From VMCP01 sp964408945 (GTDB lineage: Bacteria; Bacteroidota; Bacteroidia; NS11-12g; UBA955): 22,786 nucleotides of DNA. The notes below the pieces were generated by a model that saw nothing but the letters and a program-made list of their open reading frames with translations, was not told the DNA's origin and did not search any database. This document shows, piece after piece, positions 22,734 through 22,786 of the stretch. The first letter of the stretch is position 1; every line of letters starts with the position of its first letter. Position numbers and translations under genes: made by a program. The stretch is taken from assembly GCA_964408945.1 (NCBI GenBank), contig CAYPBJ010000035.1, forward strand, positions 1 through 22,786, written 5' to 3'.

Positions 22734-22786
<53 letters not shown>

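Overview
The window reads as a chromosomal segment of a marine- or freshwater-type Bacteroidetes, most likely Flavobacteriia or a Cryomorphaceae-like relative. The evidence is moderate-to-low GC, weak Shine-Dalgarno sequences, repeated matches to the Bacteroidetes sigma-factor -7 element TAnnTTTG just upstream of start codons, and Bacteroidetes-style genes such as SPOR proteins, a TonB-dependent receptor, His-rich lipoproteins, a stand-alone mutase subunit and a DUF4340-like protein. About 21 protein genes and one partial tRNA are supported. No insertion sequence, prophage or CRISPR array is visible, and no gap between genes exceeds 300 bases.

Layout. Positions 1-85 hold a decaying 7-bp tandem repeat and a small inverted repeat. 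Positions 86-2884 (minus strand) form a compact operon read right to left: SPOR-domain protein, Fur-family regulator, adenylosuccinate synthase (purA), FAH-family hydrolase. Divergent from it, 2945-6493 (plus) carries gpmI, an unknown lipoprotein and an ALDH8-like aldehyde dehydrogenase. Then thiL and aspS follow to 9311, with the thiL promoter lying over the end of the dehydrogenase gene. Minus-strand dgkA (9331-9702) and dnaA (9782-11221) are separated by a clear terminator. Upstream of dnaA are a methylmalonyl-CoA-mutase-type catalytic subunit without a B12 domain and a small membrane protein. The latter is divergent from an IscA/ErpA-type Fe-S carrier, which precedes an orphan FtsX/MacB-type permease with a TTG start. 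A bidirectional terminator separates this from gcvT (minus).

Positions 16393-19752 (minus) look like a transition-metal acquisition cassette: a 108-residue unknown protein, a small His-rich exported protein, a TonB-dependent receptor, and a His-rich lipoprotein that overlaps the receptor gene by 20 bp. Zinc is the favoured substrate, by inference. Next are an EamA exporter, a membrane-anchored TerB+J-domain protein (DjlA-like) and a DUF4340-like membrane-anchored protein. The right edge cuts a tRNA-Thr(TGT) gene preceded by a textbook Bacteroidetes promoter.

Most genes are housekeeping. The observations most worth checking are: (a) TAAATTTG boxes only 4-5 nt from the start codons of gpmI, thiL and iscA, implying leaderless or nearly leaderless mRNAs; (b) an over-represented octamer TCGGGGGA, with an exact 14-mer seen three times, once as part of a 15-bp tandem pair at a start codon; (c) the metal cassette; (d) a perfect 8-5-8 palindrome over a promoter; and (e) the heptamer array at the left edge. 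I did not find a convincing wholly new system.
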